From Symbiodinium natans (Eukaryota; Sar; Dinophyceae; Suessiales; Symbiodiniaceae): DNA of 64,000 nucleotides. Shown piece after piece: positions 10,545-20,921 of the stretch. Under the pieces are notes generated by a model, which was not told the DNA's origin, did not search any database, and saw only the letters and a program-made list of their open reading frames with translations. The stretch covers positions 287,844 to 351,843 of the forward strand of contig CAJNDS010002585.1 in NCBI GenBank assembly GCA_905221605.1, read 5' to 3'. The stretch's first letter is position 1; the number at the start of each line of letters is the position of its first letter. The position numbers and the translations under genes were made by a program.

Positions 10545-10650
10545 AACCATAAACCCTAAACCCTAAACGCTAAGCCCTAAACCCTAAACCCTAAACCCTA
10601 AACCCTAAACCCTAAACCCTAAACCCTAAACCCTAAACCCTAAACCCTAA
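10545..10650 (-). repeat. CCCTAAA tract
   Basis: About 14 C-rich units end ten bases before the acceptor of the exon at 10661. Confidence 0.95.
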
Positions 10651-10660
10651 CCACAAAGAG

Positions 10661-10753
10661 TCGCAGAGCATCAGTGAATCCGATGCAGCCCAGGGCCTCT
10701 TCGACTCAAAGCTCTGCGTTCAGGCGCCTGACTCGAACTTGCTCTGCTCTCGG
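10661..10753 (+). CDS. Internal exon between opposed telomere tracts
   Basis: A clear model case. (CCCTAAA)n, ACCACAAAGAG, then 31 open codons with phase 0 at both ends (SQSISESDAAQGLFD, SKLCVQAPDSNLLCS, R), then GTTTAGGG and (TTTAGGG)n. The donor GT is the first two bases of the G-rich tract. The protein is not recognised. Confidence 0.55.
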
Positions 10754-10850
10754 GTTTAGGGTTTAGGGTTTAGGGCTAGGGTTTAGGGTTTAGGGCTAGG
10801 GTTTAGGGTTTAGGGTTTAGGGTTTAGGGTTTAGGGTTTAGGGTTTAGGG
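10754..10850 (+). repeat. TTTAGGG tract at an intron start
   Basis: About 13 units directly after the exon end. Confidence 0.9.
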
Positions 10851-11593
10851 TAAGTGACGTCACCCAATCCCCCGCCCTAAGCCCTGAACCCTTAAGACCC
10901 ACAACACTGCAACCAACATCTCTCTGAAGCCTTAAGCTGCTTAACGGGTTAAGGGTTTAGGGTTTTGGGTTTAGGGGTAGTTCCACCCCATTTCCTCCTG
11001 TTGAGGCTTTGGCCCACCAGCTCGATCCGAGCTCGATCCAGGCGACCGGGAAGAATCAGGGGGTTTGCCCCTAAACCCTAAACCCTAAGCCCTAAGCCCC
11101 AAGCCCCAAGCCCTATAAGCCCTAAACCCTAAACCCTGAACCTTGAACCCTAAACCCTAAGCCCTAAGCCCTAAGCCCCAAACCCTACCTGGGACTCGAT
11201 TCGGGGGTTTCCGAGAACAGGGGTACCTGTTTTTTTGGGGGTTTAGGGTTTAGGGTTTAGGGTTAGGGTTATCTAAGCTCTGGGCCCACAAAAGGTGCAT
11301 GTTGTAACTGCATCCTTGTGAGTTTCGCCTAGCCTCCTGCGAAGCAGACGCGTGGGAGTTGTACCCACCTCCCTAAGCCTCAGAAGCCAAAACCGAAGAT
11401 GGGGGAGGTTGGCCAGAAACTCTGGGCCCTTCTGGGCCCTTAAACCCTAAACATTTTGGCCCCTTTCCCGGCCCCGGCGCAAGGGCGTAGAGTCGGGACG
11501 GCCCCTAAACCCTAAACCCTAAACGTCCCTAAACCCTAAACCCTAAACCCCAAAGCCCAAACCCTAAACCCCAAACCCCAAACCCCATGCCAG

Positions 11594-11657
11594 GTGTCCC
11601 CGTGCTCGCAGGCCGAGAAGCGCACCTTCCACCCGGAGGCCTCTCTGGGGCCCCCGG
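11594..11657 (+). CDS. Internal exon, unknown protein
   Basis: Acceptor CCATGCCAG, donor GTTTACG. Reads VSPCSQAEKRTFHPEAS then LGPP. C-rich telomere units precede it. Confidence 0.45.
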
Positions 11658-11712
11658 GTTTACGTTCTGAAGCCCCCCAAGTTACTTTTGAAGCGACTCA
11701 TGGGTTCATATT

Positions 11713-11714
<2 letters not shown>

Positions 11715-11749
<35 letters not shown>

Positions 11750-11800
11750 TACGTATATATATATATATATGTGTGTGTGTATCTATATATATATATATGT
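11715..11800. repeat. (TA)n/(TG)n microsatellite
   Basis: Alternating TA with a short TG stretch. Similar tracts lie at 23152-23181, 35670-35740 and 41258-41302. Confidence 0.95.
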
Positions 11801-12069
11801 ATAAAAAGAAGCACGTATATAAGTAGATGCTCGCCTTTCCATGACACATACATTTATATATGTTCTGGGCCTTGCTCGTATTTTTTCTCAACGCCTTTTT
11901 AAGTATTTCGAGTATGGGGTTCAGGGCCCAAACCTGGTACGCATGTGCAGGAAACCCTAAACCCTAAACCCTAAACCCTAAACCTAAACCCTAAACCCTA
12001 AACCCTAAACCCTAAACCAGTCCTGTGCCCTTTTGCTTAATCCGGGGGGCGGGGGGGGGGGGGGGGCAG

Positions 12070-12112
12070 TGGCTTCGATCATCAGGCCCTCATCTGGGAC
12101 CTCAGCATCAAG
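12070..12112 (+). CDS. Short exon, unknown protein
   Basis: After a poly-G run and AG acceptor it reads GFDHQALIWDLSIK, then GTCCGG as a donor. Reading on instead reaches a TAG at 12137-12139, so it could also be a terminal exon. Left flank CCCTAAA, right flank TTTAGGG. Confidence 0.38.
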
Positions 12113-12518
12113 GTCCGGGTTCGCTGCCTTGTGCTATAGGTTTTTGGGCGAAGTTAGGGTTTAGGGTTTAGGGTTTAGGGTTTAGGGTTTAGGGCCCCGT
12201 AAACCCCATAAGCTGGGGCTCGTTTGAACCTTTGCAACCTGTGTAATCCCAGAATAAGATCTTTCGGAGGGCAACAAGAATACCCTTCAAACCCTAAACC
12301 CTGAACCTTAAGATCCCACCTAACCCACTTAACGTCATAAGCCCTACAAACCTTTTGTATCGACCCTATGCATTACTAGAAATTTCAGGTGTATACAGGG
12401 GGTGGGTGGGGGGGGGGGGGGACCTCATAATGCATGCCCCATAAGGCCTTCTAGCCCTAAAGCCTAAAGCCTAAAGCCCTAAACCCGACACGTCCCGAGT
12501 CCCCAGCCCTGCTTGTAG

Positions 12519-12576
12519 GGAGAAGATGGCCCCTGGCGACTGTTTCCGGGTGCCAAGGCCGACAGAGCGTTTTCAG
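12519..12576 (+). CDS. Short exon, unknown protein
   Basis: Acceptor GCTTGTAG, frame EKMAPGDCFRVPRPTERFQ, then GGCTTAAGG as a probable GC donor. C-rich units left, G-rich units right. Confidence 0.38.
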
Positions 12577-13330
12577 GGCTTAAGGTTTTAGGGTTTAGGG
12601 TTTAGGGTGAGAGAGAGAGAGAGGTTTTAGGGTTTTGCAAAAAAAGGGGTTTAGGGCTTTCGAATGGAAGTTTCGGGTTTGGGGGCTTTGTGCTAAGTGG
12701 GGGGGGGGGGGGTCTGGGTTAATGCGCTTCTTCAGTGTGCTACAAAGTTCAATTCTGCGCCACCACAAAGCTTCCATGTCTTGAAATTGCTTGTGCCACT
12801 CAGAATACTTACCCCAAACCCTAAGCCCTAAGCCCTACGCCCCAACAGCTTCAGCAACATCAGCTGCCCGAGAACAGGAACGCCCAGAGCACGCTTGTCT
12901 CACGTTCATCCCATCGACTTCGGTCCACCCCTAAACCCTAAACCCTAAACCCTAAACCCTAAACCCCAAACCCCAAACCCCAAACCCTAAATCCTAAACC
13001 CAAAACCCAAACATGCCCGAAAAGCCCCAAGCCCGGGCCGTATCTAAACCCGAAGCCCGGAGTGAGAGTGGAGGGTCGGAATGCTGGTGACGTTCACCTC
13101 CAAGCCCGGAACCCTCAACAAGTTGGGAGGCTTTGCGGTTTTTGGGTGGTTTTGGGGGGGTTTGGGGCCAAGAGTTCGGCTTAGGGTGCTTCACACGGTT
13201 TCGGCCGTGGCTGAGTTGTGTACTCCTCCTGGCCGTCGCTCACCGTCCAGTTGCAGAAAACAGGTCTTTTTGGGCCCCTTCCAGGTTCAAAAGGGTTTGA
13301 TAAGCCCTGCAGTCGAAGCACTGAACCCAA

Positions 13331-13506
13331 ACGCTAAACCCTAAACCCTAAACCCTAAACTCTAAACTCTAAACCCTAAACCCCAAACCCTAAACCCTAA
13401 ACCCTACACCCTACACCCTACACCCTAAACCCTAAACCCTAAACCCTAAACCCTAAACCCTAAACCCTAACCCTAAACCCTAAACCCTAAACCCTAAACC
13501 CTAAAC
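13331..13506 (-). repeat. Long CCCTAAA tract
   Basis: About 25 C-rich units with local runs of the variants CTCTAAA and CCCTACA. Confidence 0.95.
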
Positions 13507-13512
13507 CTGCAG

Positions 13513-13610
13513 AGCCCCTCCACGCTGCGAGGGCAAGGCCGTCTTGAGCATGAAGGGCATGAAGGGAAAGAACATGCATCCCTGGCGCTCCCCGATGCTG
13601 GGGATTGCAC
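13513..13610 (+). CDS. Internal exon, unknown protein
   Basis: Acceptor CCTGCAG straight after the C-rich tract; consensus donor GTAAGACT. Frame: APPRCEGKAVLSMKGMK then GKNMHPWRSPMLGIA. TTTAGGG units follow 19 bases into the intron. Confidence 0.5.
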
Positions 13611-13981
13611 GTAAGACTGCCGAAATAGGGTTTAGGGTTTAGGGTTTCGCGCCAAACCCCTGAAACCCCCGCGGAGTGGAAGTTCTTTCCAGCTACGCGG
13701 GTGGGAAAACCATGGCCCTGAACCCTCTCTTCTAAGCCCTCAAAAACCCTAAAATCCCTTAAAACCCGAAAAACCCTAAAACCCTCAAAACCCTAAAACC
13801 CCTAAAAACCCCTAAAACCCCTAGAGCCCTAAACCCTGAGAGATGGCTCTCAGGAATAGGGATTGTAGCAGGGGCACTGTAATCTTCTTTAAGGACTGTA
13901 ACCCTAAACCCCAAACCCTAAACCCGAAACCCTAAACCCTAAACCTGTTAGTATAAAGGGGGGGACATCTATGGATCTCAG

Positions 13982-14081
13982 GATCGACGGCATGTGGTCG
14001 GCCGAGCTGGCGGCGCCCAGCATCGGAGGGCCGGCGGGCGGGCCAGCAAGCCACATGGGCCTCCCGCCCGAAGGGTTTCGG
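13982..14081 (+). CDS. Internal exon, unknown protein
   Basis: Acceptor GGATCTCAG; frame IDGMWSAELAAPSIGG, PAGGPASHMGLPPEG, FR; donor GTTTAGGG. An alternative donor lies seven bases earlier. The intron before it has G-rich units at its start (13629) and C-rich units near its end (13900-13946), plus a T2 scrap (GTTAGTATAAAGGGGGGG). Confidence 0.5.
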
Positions 14082-14341
14082 GTTTAGGGTTTGGGGTTTA
14101 GGGTTAGGATTTGGGGTGGAGGGTTTAGGGTTGAGGGTTTAGGGTTTGGGGTTTAGGGTTTAGGGTTTGGGGTTTAGGGCTAGGGTTTAGGGTTTAGGGG
14201 GTCCAGGGTTTAGGGTTTCGGGCATCCTGTGGGGCTTTGGGACGTAGGGTTGTGCCGGTTTAGGGTTTAGGGTTTAGGGTTCAGGGTTTAGGGTTTAGGG
14301 TTTAGGGTTCAGGGTTCAGGGTTTAGGGTTTGTAAGGTACC
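14082..14341 (+). repeat. Long TTTAGGG tract
   Basis: Roughly 35 units with frequent TTTGGGG and TTCAGGG variants, starting at the exon end. Confidence 0.9.
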
Positions 14342-14447
14342 TCAGGCCGAAGCCTCAGCAGTCCTGGGGTTTTAAAAAAGGGGAGATAAGGTGATCATCA
14401 CTTATCCGAGATACCCTACTTCTGACCCTACGTAAAAACTACCGAAT

Positions 14448-14533
14448 GAGCCCACCCTTAATTAAGGAATACACCTTTAGTTATATAGGGATCCCGGTTA
14501 TGATTTAAAGAATTTAAGGGGTATTGGGCTCTT
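14448..14533. mobile_element. T3 element inside an intron
   Basis: Ends GAGCCCACCCTTAATTAAGG and GGGGTATTGGGCTC. It lies between the TTTAGGG tract and a CCCTAAA tract at 14711-14735. Confidence 0.7.
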
Positions 14534-14801
14534 TGGGTACCCCAGTACTTGGAGGTTCATGGTCAAAAAGGTGGAGTAGCTGCAGTTGTAACCTTTATTT
14601 GGGTACTTCTGGCCCTTTTAATACCTGCCTTGAACAGGAGATGGGCCGTAAACTGGACATACTAGACGTCTTACTTGCAGGGACCCCGCGGGTGTGTGAA
14701 GAGTTGTTCCCCTGAACCCTAAACCTAAACCCTAAACCCTCTGAACTCTCCAAGCTTCCGCGGCCCTAAAGCCTAAGCAGCTGCCACCACTTTCCACGCA
14801 G

Positions 14802-14858
14802 CTCTGAGCTCGTGACATTTATGTGCATTCGGGGACCTTTGGAGATGCCTATTTGCAG
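14802..14858 (+). CDS. Internal exon, unknown protein
   Basis: Acceptor CCACGCAG; frame SELVTFMCIRGPLEMPIC; donor GTTTACGG running into TTTAGGG. The intron 14082-14801 before it starts with (TTTAGGG)n, holds a T3 element and has CCCTAAA units before the acceptor. Confidence 0.42.
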
Positions 14859-14899
14859 GTTTACGGTTTAGGGTTTTGGGGTTTAGGGACCCCTAGAAT

Positions 14900-15400
14900 A
14901 GAGCCCCACAGAGTACAGGATTTACAAGAAGGACCCCAATAAGGTCCCCCTAATATCGTAAACCCACATTTTGTGTGTAAGTTCCGAAGATAGATGATTA
15001 TTCGTCAAGTATAAGACCATTACATCTTTTCTAACATAGTATTGCTACAAACAGCAACAGGGGTCACTTGAGTTTTCGTATACCCGATTCTGCAAAAGTC
15101 TTAGTCTCTACAAATGTCTTACGTATCTCGAAATGTTGATCATCCTACCCTCTGAATGGTTGATGTATCACGTATTGAATTCCAAATCTTAGTGCACCGT
15201 ACATCCAAGCAACAGTGTTACTTGAACTGGATTATCATTCCAAAATGACAATACTTTCCAAGTGATGCAGCAAATAGTTCATCAGCATCACTATTTACAG
15301 GTGCCAGCTGTCTCAAGAGTTGTTGTTGCTGTGCGGGGGCTTGCTGATTTGCGGACCCCAGGACTTGAATTGACTTGAGCATGGGATTTTTGGAGGTGAT
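14900..15400. other. Unique AT-richer stretch
   Basis: Largely free of telomere units. No convincing open frame, RNA gene or inverted repeat was seen. It probably belongs to the intron before the exon at 15418. Confidence 0.4.
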
Positions 15401-15417
15401 ATAACTTCATCTGACAG

Positions 15418-15573
15418 CCTTCCCACGGCCCTTACATTCCGCAAGGCTATCGACCGCCACCTCCACCGGACCCCACCAACTTTCAGAGAGATTGGTTCAA
15501 GATCCTTGCCGCCGCTTGGCAGGCGGTGCCCCTAAACAACTGCTGTAGGGTTCAGGAGGCAGCCCTACATTGG
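15418..15573 (+). CDS. Exon with a proline-rich segment, unknown protein
   Basis: Acceptor CTGACAG, donor GTGAGAAG. Exactly 52 codons: PSHGPYIPQGYRPPPPP, DPTNFQRDWFKILAAAW, QAVPLNNCCRVQEAALHW. The long open frame, both consensus borders and the tryptophan-rich helix-like text make this one of the more convincing lone exons. Another frame (LPTALTFRKAIDRHL) is also open but ends in CCCTAA. Confidence 0.5.
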
Positions 15574-15699
15574 GTGAGAAGTAAGGCAATCCACTGAGAA
15601 CTACCCTACGCACCTTCCGGTGAGGCGTCCGTGTAGTAAACGAAAAGCTCGAACCTGGATGTCCCTACTCGTGCAACCCCCTAGAGCCCTAGAGTTCCC

Positions 15700-15747
15700 G
15701 AAGCCCCGGGTTTAGGGTTTAGGGTTTAGGGTTTAGGGTTTAGGGTG
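15700..15747 (+). repeat. TTTAGGG tract
   Basis: Six units. Confidence 0.9.
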
Positions 15748-16098
15748 CGAAACCCAAAGCCCTCAAACGATAGAGGCCCTAAATCCCTAAACCGTCAGCT
15801 CTTAACTTTGAAGCTCATCCGAAGCCTCTGCGGTGGAGATCTTGCGCGCTTTTCGAAAGGGACGCTAAATCCGAATACCCTAGGCCATGCAGGAGTGAAG
15901 CCCTAAACCCCAAACCCTAAACCCTTTGTAACCTCCCCCAAACCCTGAAGCCTCCAAACCCCAGACCCTCCAAACCCTAAACTCTAAACCCTAAACCCTA
16001 AACCCCAAGCCCAAAGCCCTAAACCCTAAACCCTAAACCCTAAACCCTAAGCCCTAAACCCTAAACCCTAAACCCTCTGAACCCCAAAGGCTCCCGAG

Positions 16099-16169
16099 TC
16101 GCCAAGGACCTGGACCTGGCACCTGTGGAGGAACCTGGCTGCTCTCCCAGCTGAGCTCGGGCCGACACA
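16099..16169 (+). CDS. Internal exon, unknown protein
   Basis: Acceptor CTCCCGAG, donor GTTTAGGG. Reads SPRTWTWHLWRNLAALP then AELGPT. Left flank is a C-rich tract with about a dozen units, right flank a G-rich tract (16170-16245). Confidence 0.45.
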
Positions 16170-16317
16170 GTTTAGGGTTTAGGGTTTAGGGTTTAGGGTT
16201 TAGGGTTTAGGGTTTAGGGTTTAGGGTTTAGGGTTTAGGGTTTAGGGCCTACTCGAAGGTTACGAGCAAAGTCTTTAAACATTGGAAAAGGTGATCATAT
16301 GTAGTTTGACAGGCTTT

Positions 16318-16440
16318 CTTGGAGGTTCAGGGATAGTCATAAGTAGGGTTATAGGTACCCTAAGTAAGGCTATAAGCACTCCTACCTAGGGTTACCCTGC
16401 TTATGACCCTACTTCTAAGTACCCATGAACCTTCAAGTTA
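16318..16440. mobile_element. T1 element inside an intron
   Basis: CTTGGAGGTTCAGGG to CCCATGAACCTTCAAG. It sits between a TTTAGGG tract and the exon at 16459. Confidence 0.8.
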
Positions 16441-16458
16441 GGCTAGATGAGGGATCAG

Positions 16459-16821
16459 GTGGGCCTTGTGCTCGTGGACCGAGACGTTTGCACGACAGCA
16501 GCGGCTGCGCGTGCAAAACAAGGCTCCGCCCAAGACACACTTGCACAAAGCCCTAAAACCCTGCTAAACCCCAAAGCTTAAACCAACCCTGTACGTCCCA
16601 GCTCCCTGTGGTTTGCATGCCTGCCTTTCAGATCCGAAGGTCACGAACCTCACGATTCCCGCTCGCACCTACGGATTGCCTGACGGTTCCTGGGTGCTTC
16701 TAATCCCTAAAGCCCCCTAAACCCTAAACCCTAAACCCTAAACCCTAAACCCTGGACCCTTCACAGACTCAAGTTGGACACTTTGCATCCCTGCGGTGTG
16801 GTTTGCGAGGCTGCTAGGCAG
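16459..16821 (+). CDS. Three closely spaced exons
   Basis: Exon 16459 to about 16548 (acceptor GGATCAG) reads VGLVLVDRDVCTTAAAA then RAKQGSAQDTLAQ. Exon 16632-16693 (acceptor CTTTCAG, donor GTGCTT) reads PKVTNLTIPARTYGLPD then GSW. Exon 16767-16821 (acceptor CACAG, donor GTGGCA) reads LKLDTLHPCGVVCEAAR then Q. The introns are short and consist mostly of CCCTAAA units. Phases were not fully reconciled. Family unknown. Confidence 0.42.
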
Positions 16822-17057
16822 GTGGCAAGAAACCTTAAACCCTAACCCCGAATCCCTACACCCTAAAACCCTAACACCCTCAAACCCTAAGGTGAGTTGA
16901 AATGCGCCAAGTCTGGAGACGCCAACCCAAATTTCAGGGTTTAGGGTTTAGGGATCCCCCCAAAGGGGGGGTACATGTGATAACCTTGTTCAGGGTACTT
17001 TCAAGTCCTACTTATAACAACCTATGAGGCTTCTAAACGACGTTCCGTGGTCCGCAG

Positions 17058-17139
17058 CGTTTGGCCGAGCAACAAATCGCGTTCTGCCCCACCATCACAG
17101 ACATCGCCCCTTGCCATGTCCAAGTACGCATCTCGGCTG
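17058..17139 (+). CDS. Internal exon, unknown protein
   Basis: Acceptor GTCCGCAG, donor GTTAAGG. Reads RLAEQQIAFCPTITDIA then PCHVQVRISA. Confidence 0.45.
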
Positions 17140-17216
17140 GTTAAGGGTCTAGGGTTTAGGGAAGTTTAGGGTGTAGGGTTTCGGTTAAGGGTTTAGGGTA
17201 CACAGCACTCCTGCAG

Positions 17217-17283
17217 GTGCAGAAGGTTTACAGGCTTCTTGGGAGACCCGAACCACGAAATGGCTCAGAAGAACACTCGTCGT
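17217..17283 (+). CDS. Internal exon, unknown protein
   Basis: Acceptor TCCTGCAG; reads VQKVYRLLGRPEPRNGS then EEHS. The right border is uncertain. CCCTAAA units follow at 17300. Confidence 0.38.
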
Positions 17284-17592
17284 GTAATTTCCCTTCAGCC
17301 CTAAACCCTAAATTGGGGGTTGAATGCCATTCCTAAACCCTAAGTTTGGGGTTAACGGCCATTCTTTTGAGTACTTCGGGGTCAGAGTTTCTGGAGATGC
17401 ACCTTTAGTTGCTAGGGTCGAGGTTCAGGGTGTAGGGTTTTTAGAAAGGGTTTAGGGTTTGGGGTTGAGTGACTTCCTCCCCGATCTTGGTTAATGATTG
17501 AACCTCGAGTATGAATAGTTCCGGGGATAGTGGGGATCCCTAAACCCTAAACCCTAAACCCTAAACCCTAAAGCCTAGACCATCGGGAGCAG

Positions 17593-17679
17593 ACCCGAAG
17601 AGACAGTAGCACCAAGGAAGGCCAAGGAGTTAGAATCTTTGTTGTATGCCCACTTTCTTCGCTTCACCTTCGTTCACAG
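17593..17679 (+). CDS. Internal exon, unknown protein
   Basis: Acceptor CGGGAGCAG, donor GTGCAATC after CACAG. Reads PEETVAPRKAKELESLL then YAHFLRFTFVH. C-rich units left, TTTAGG right. Confidence 0.45.
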
Positions 17680-17779
17680 GTGCAATCACTGAACGTCTAG
17701 GGTTTAGGCACTCCCTTTGGCAAGAAGCCCTGCGAGACGGCCGGCCGGATGTGGCAAAATACCCCCTGAACTCTATAAA

Positions 17780-18060
17780 GCCCAAGTTTTAAGCCCTCAA
17801 CACCTAAATCCTGCAGCCGATTGGAGTTTTCTACGAAATATTTAACATACCCCTAATGCATACCCTTCAAAGAAATTAGGGGTGTGGTAACATCCTCCCT
17901 TATATTCTCTCTTTAGAGATTAAGGGACATGGGTTTCGGGTATGCTGAATTATTCTTAGAGGGCTTAAAGGCCTTGCGTACGGCTTTGGGACTTGAGTTT
18001 CAGACTCTTGCATGTAGGTTCTTAGGTTGCAAGCAAGGGCCCCAACTTAAGCAGCTTCGT
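17780..18060. other. Intron-like stretch
   Basis: Holds an inverted-repeat scrap (TTTAACATACCCC, GGGTATGCTGAATTA) and T8-like wording. No gene seen. Confidence 0.35.
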
Positions 18061-18540
18061 TAGGGTTTAGGGTTTAGGGTTTAGGGATTAGGGTTTAGGG
18101 TTTAGGGTTTAGGCATCCCTTTCAAAATGAAGGGCTTAGGGTTTAGGGTTTAGGGTTACGGGACCTTTGCCACAAGAAGCCGAAAACTCGAAACACCGAC
18201 TTGAGTGGACGGTTGCCTCCCTAAACCCTAGACCCTAAACCCGTATCGAGCCCCAAGGCCATCCTCTCCCGCCCTCCCGAAAGAAAATCCTAAGCTAAAA
18301 GCCCTAAGCCCTCTAAACCCTAAACCCCAGATAAACCCAACCTACGCCCTAAACCCTAAACCCTAAACCCTTTATAACCTCCCTAAACCCGAATCCCTTA
18401 AGGCCCCTGAAAAATGACAAAGGAACACCCCAACACCCCTGTGCCCTAAACCCTAAACCCTAAACCCTAAACCCTAAACCCTAAACCCTAAACCCTTCTA
18501 ACCAAACCCCAAATCTCACAAACGTGCGCGGCCAGCAAAG

Positions 18541-18641
18541 GCTCAGCGCAGCACGTGCCCCTGGGGCCTCTCGGCTCTAACACAGAGCTTAGCTTAGCTT
18601 GGGAGGCCGAAGATGTGAGAACCCGCCCGAAGTTTCTTAGG
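18541..18641 (+). CDS. Internal exon, unknown protein
   Basis: Acceptor CCAGCAAAG, donor GTTTAGGG after TTAGG. Reads SAQHVPLGPLGSNTELS then LAWEAEDVRTRPKFL. Flanked by C-rich then G-rich telomere units. Confidence 0.48.
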
Positions 18642-18965
18642 GTTTAGGGCTAGGGTTTAGGGTTTAGGATTGAGGGTTTAGGGTTTAGGGTTTGGGGTTT
18701 AGGATTGAGGCTTTAGGGTTTAGGGTTTAGGAGGGAGGGTTGAGGTTAAGGGTGTGTAGTCTGCTCCCAGCTGCTCAGCTGATGAGGACCAGCGTCTGGG
18801 TTCAAAAACGGGTTTAGGGGAAAGGGGAAACCCTAAACCCTAAACACTAAACCCTAAACCCTAATCCCTAATCCCTAATCCCTCAACCCTAAACCCTAAA
18901 CCAAAAGCGCCCAAGACCCCGCAAAACTCCGTAGTAGCTGGAGGACCTCGGAGGGCGGTGGCCAC

Positions 18966-19095
18966 AGAGCCCAATACCCCTTAATTACTTAAGGACTTTA
19001 AATTATAAAGGGAAATTAATTAAGGACTTTAAATCATAAAGGGATCCTGAATATGACTTTAAGGGTATATTCCTTACTTAAGGGGTATTGGGCTC
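18966..19095. mobile_element. T3 element
   Basis: Ends AGAGCCCAATACCCCTTAAT and AAGGGGTATTGGGCTC, with an internal duplicated segment (ATTAAGGACTTTAAAT). Flanking text (LEDLGGRWP before it) may be coding. Confidence 0.8.
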
Positions 19096-19639
19096 CCTTC
19101 GGGGACCTCGCACCTGGGTTTAGGCCCTTCATTCCCAAAGCCCTATTGATCCGGGAGCCTGAGTTGCACAATTTCCATAAATCCTCCATTTACGGGCCCG
19201 ACACTTACCCTAAACCCTAAACCCTAAACCCTAAACCCTAAACCCTAAACCCTAAACCCTACAAGACCTTGCTCGAATTCCGGGCCCCAAGGTGCACAGG
19301 ACACCGCGCCAACGGATGCTTGGCCGCGCTGGTGCAACCCCCTCCTGCGTCGACTTTTCGAGAAACAAACTGTGCTTTTATGTCGTGTGTGTTTTGGAAA
19401 CCCAAAGCCCTAAACCCCTAACCACAGAAGCGTACCAGGGCTCCCGTGCATGACCTCCAATCTAGCGCCCAGAAACCCTGAATCCACAGAAGGCCCCGAA
19501 GGAAAGCCTAAACCCTATCTTAACCCTAAGACCTCAAACCCTATCTACTCCTCTCCCGCTCCCCCGCCCCTAAAACTACCCCAAACCCCAAAACCGCCAA
19601 CCCCTATAATACGCAAAGCCCAAGATCGTAAACCTTGAG

Positions 19640-20010
19640 CCCCCCCTTAAACCCTTAAAACCCCTTAAAGCCCTTAATTGAAACCCTTAAAAACCCTTCA
19701 AACCCTAAAAGCCCTTGACACCCTTCAAAACGCCTGTAAACACCCTTAAAACCCCTTAAAGCCCTTGAAGCCCCTTAAACCCCATAAAGCCCTAAAACCC
19801 CTTAACACCCTTTAAACAAAAACCCTTAATACCCCCTTAAAGCCCCTTAAAGCCCTTTAAAAGCCCTTAGCACCCTTAACAATACCCTTAAAACCCCTTA
19901 AAATAATACCCTTACCCCCTGAAAACCCCTTAAAACCCCTTAAAACCCCCTAAACCCTAAATCTTAAACAACCACCCTTAAAGCCCCCTTAACGCCCCCC
20001 TTAAAGCCCT
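19640..20010 (-). repeat. CCCTTAAA-variant array
   Basis: Units of CCCTTAAA, CCCCTTAAAG and relatives. This is a C-rich telomere-like array that has drifted to a longer unit. A similar CCCCTTTAA array is at 48790-48935. Confidence 0.85.
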
Positions 20011-20023
20011 TAAAAACTGGAAG

Positions 20024-20089
20024 GATGCCCACACCCTGGCAGCCATGAAAGCAGCGCGCCGCCGGGAGGCCGCTCACGGGGTGCACTTG
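20024..20089 (+). CDS. Internal exon, unknown protein
   Basis: Acceptor CTGGAAG, donor GTTCAGG running into TTTAGGG. Exactly 22 codons: DAHTLAAMKAARRREAA then HGVHL. Basic, helical-looking. C-rich array left, G-rich array right. Confidence 0.48.
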
Positions 20090-20093
20090 GTTC

Positions 20094-20740
20094 AGGGTTT
20101 CGGGTTTAGGGTTTAGGGTTTATAGGGTTTAGGGTGTTTGGGGTTTAGGGTTAGAGGGTTTAGGGTTTAGGGTTACAGGGTTTAGGGTGTATAGGGTTGA
20201 GGGTTTAGGGTGTCTAGGGTTTAGGGTTTAGGGTTTCAGGGTTTCGGGTTACAGGGTTTAGGGTTTAGGGTTACAGGCTTTTGGGTTTACAGGGTTTAGG
20301 GTTTAAGGGTTACAGGGTTTCAGGGTTTGGGGTTAGAGGGTTGAGGGTTTAGGGTTACAGGGTTCAGGGTTTGGGGTTTGCAGGGTTTCAGGGTTTGGGG
20401 TTACAGGGTTGAGGGTTTAGGGTTTGCAGGGTTTAGGGTTTGCAGGGTTTCGGGTTACAGGGGTTAGGGTTTAGGGCTTTTAGGGTTTGGGATTTACAGG
20501 GTTTAGGGTTTAAAGGGTTACAGGGTTTAGGGTGTGGGGTTTCGGGTGGAGGGTCAAGGCTTTATAGGGATTTGGGTTTAGGGACTACAGGGTGGGAGTT
20601 ACAGGGTTTAGGGTTTGGGGTTCAGGGTTGCAGGGTCGAGGTTTCTTTTTAGGTTTTTGGGTTTAGGGAATATAGAGTTTGGGGTTATTACAGGGTTTAG
20701 GGTTTGGGGTTTAGGGTTGCAGGGTTGAGGGGTGGCAGGT
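20094..20740 (+). repeat. TTTAGGG/TTACAGGG compound array
   Basis: About 650 bases of G-rich units in which GGGTTACAGGG and GGGTTTAGGG alternate, implying local spreading of a compound unit. It ends 180 bases before the lumen-protein ATG. Confidence 0.9.
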
Positions 20741-20921
20741 CGCGGTTTGCGACACGTTGGTGTCCGCACGAGTTCAGGGCTCGGCTCGACATGGCAACTC
20801 AAGCCTGCCAAGCCGTAACCCCAAATGGGGCTGGGGGGCTTGTGAATTCATCTGCTCTGTGCAGGGCTACGGCTCAAGCTTGTCGGTTCAGTTTCAGCCT
20901 TCAGTTTGTTCACTCCTGGCC

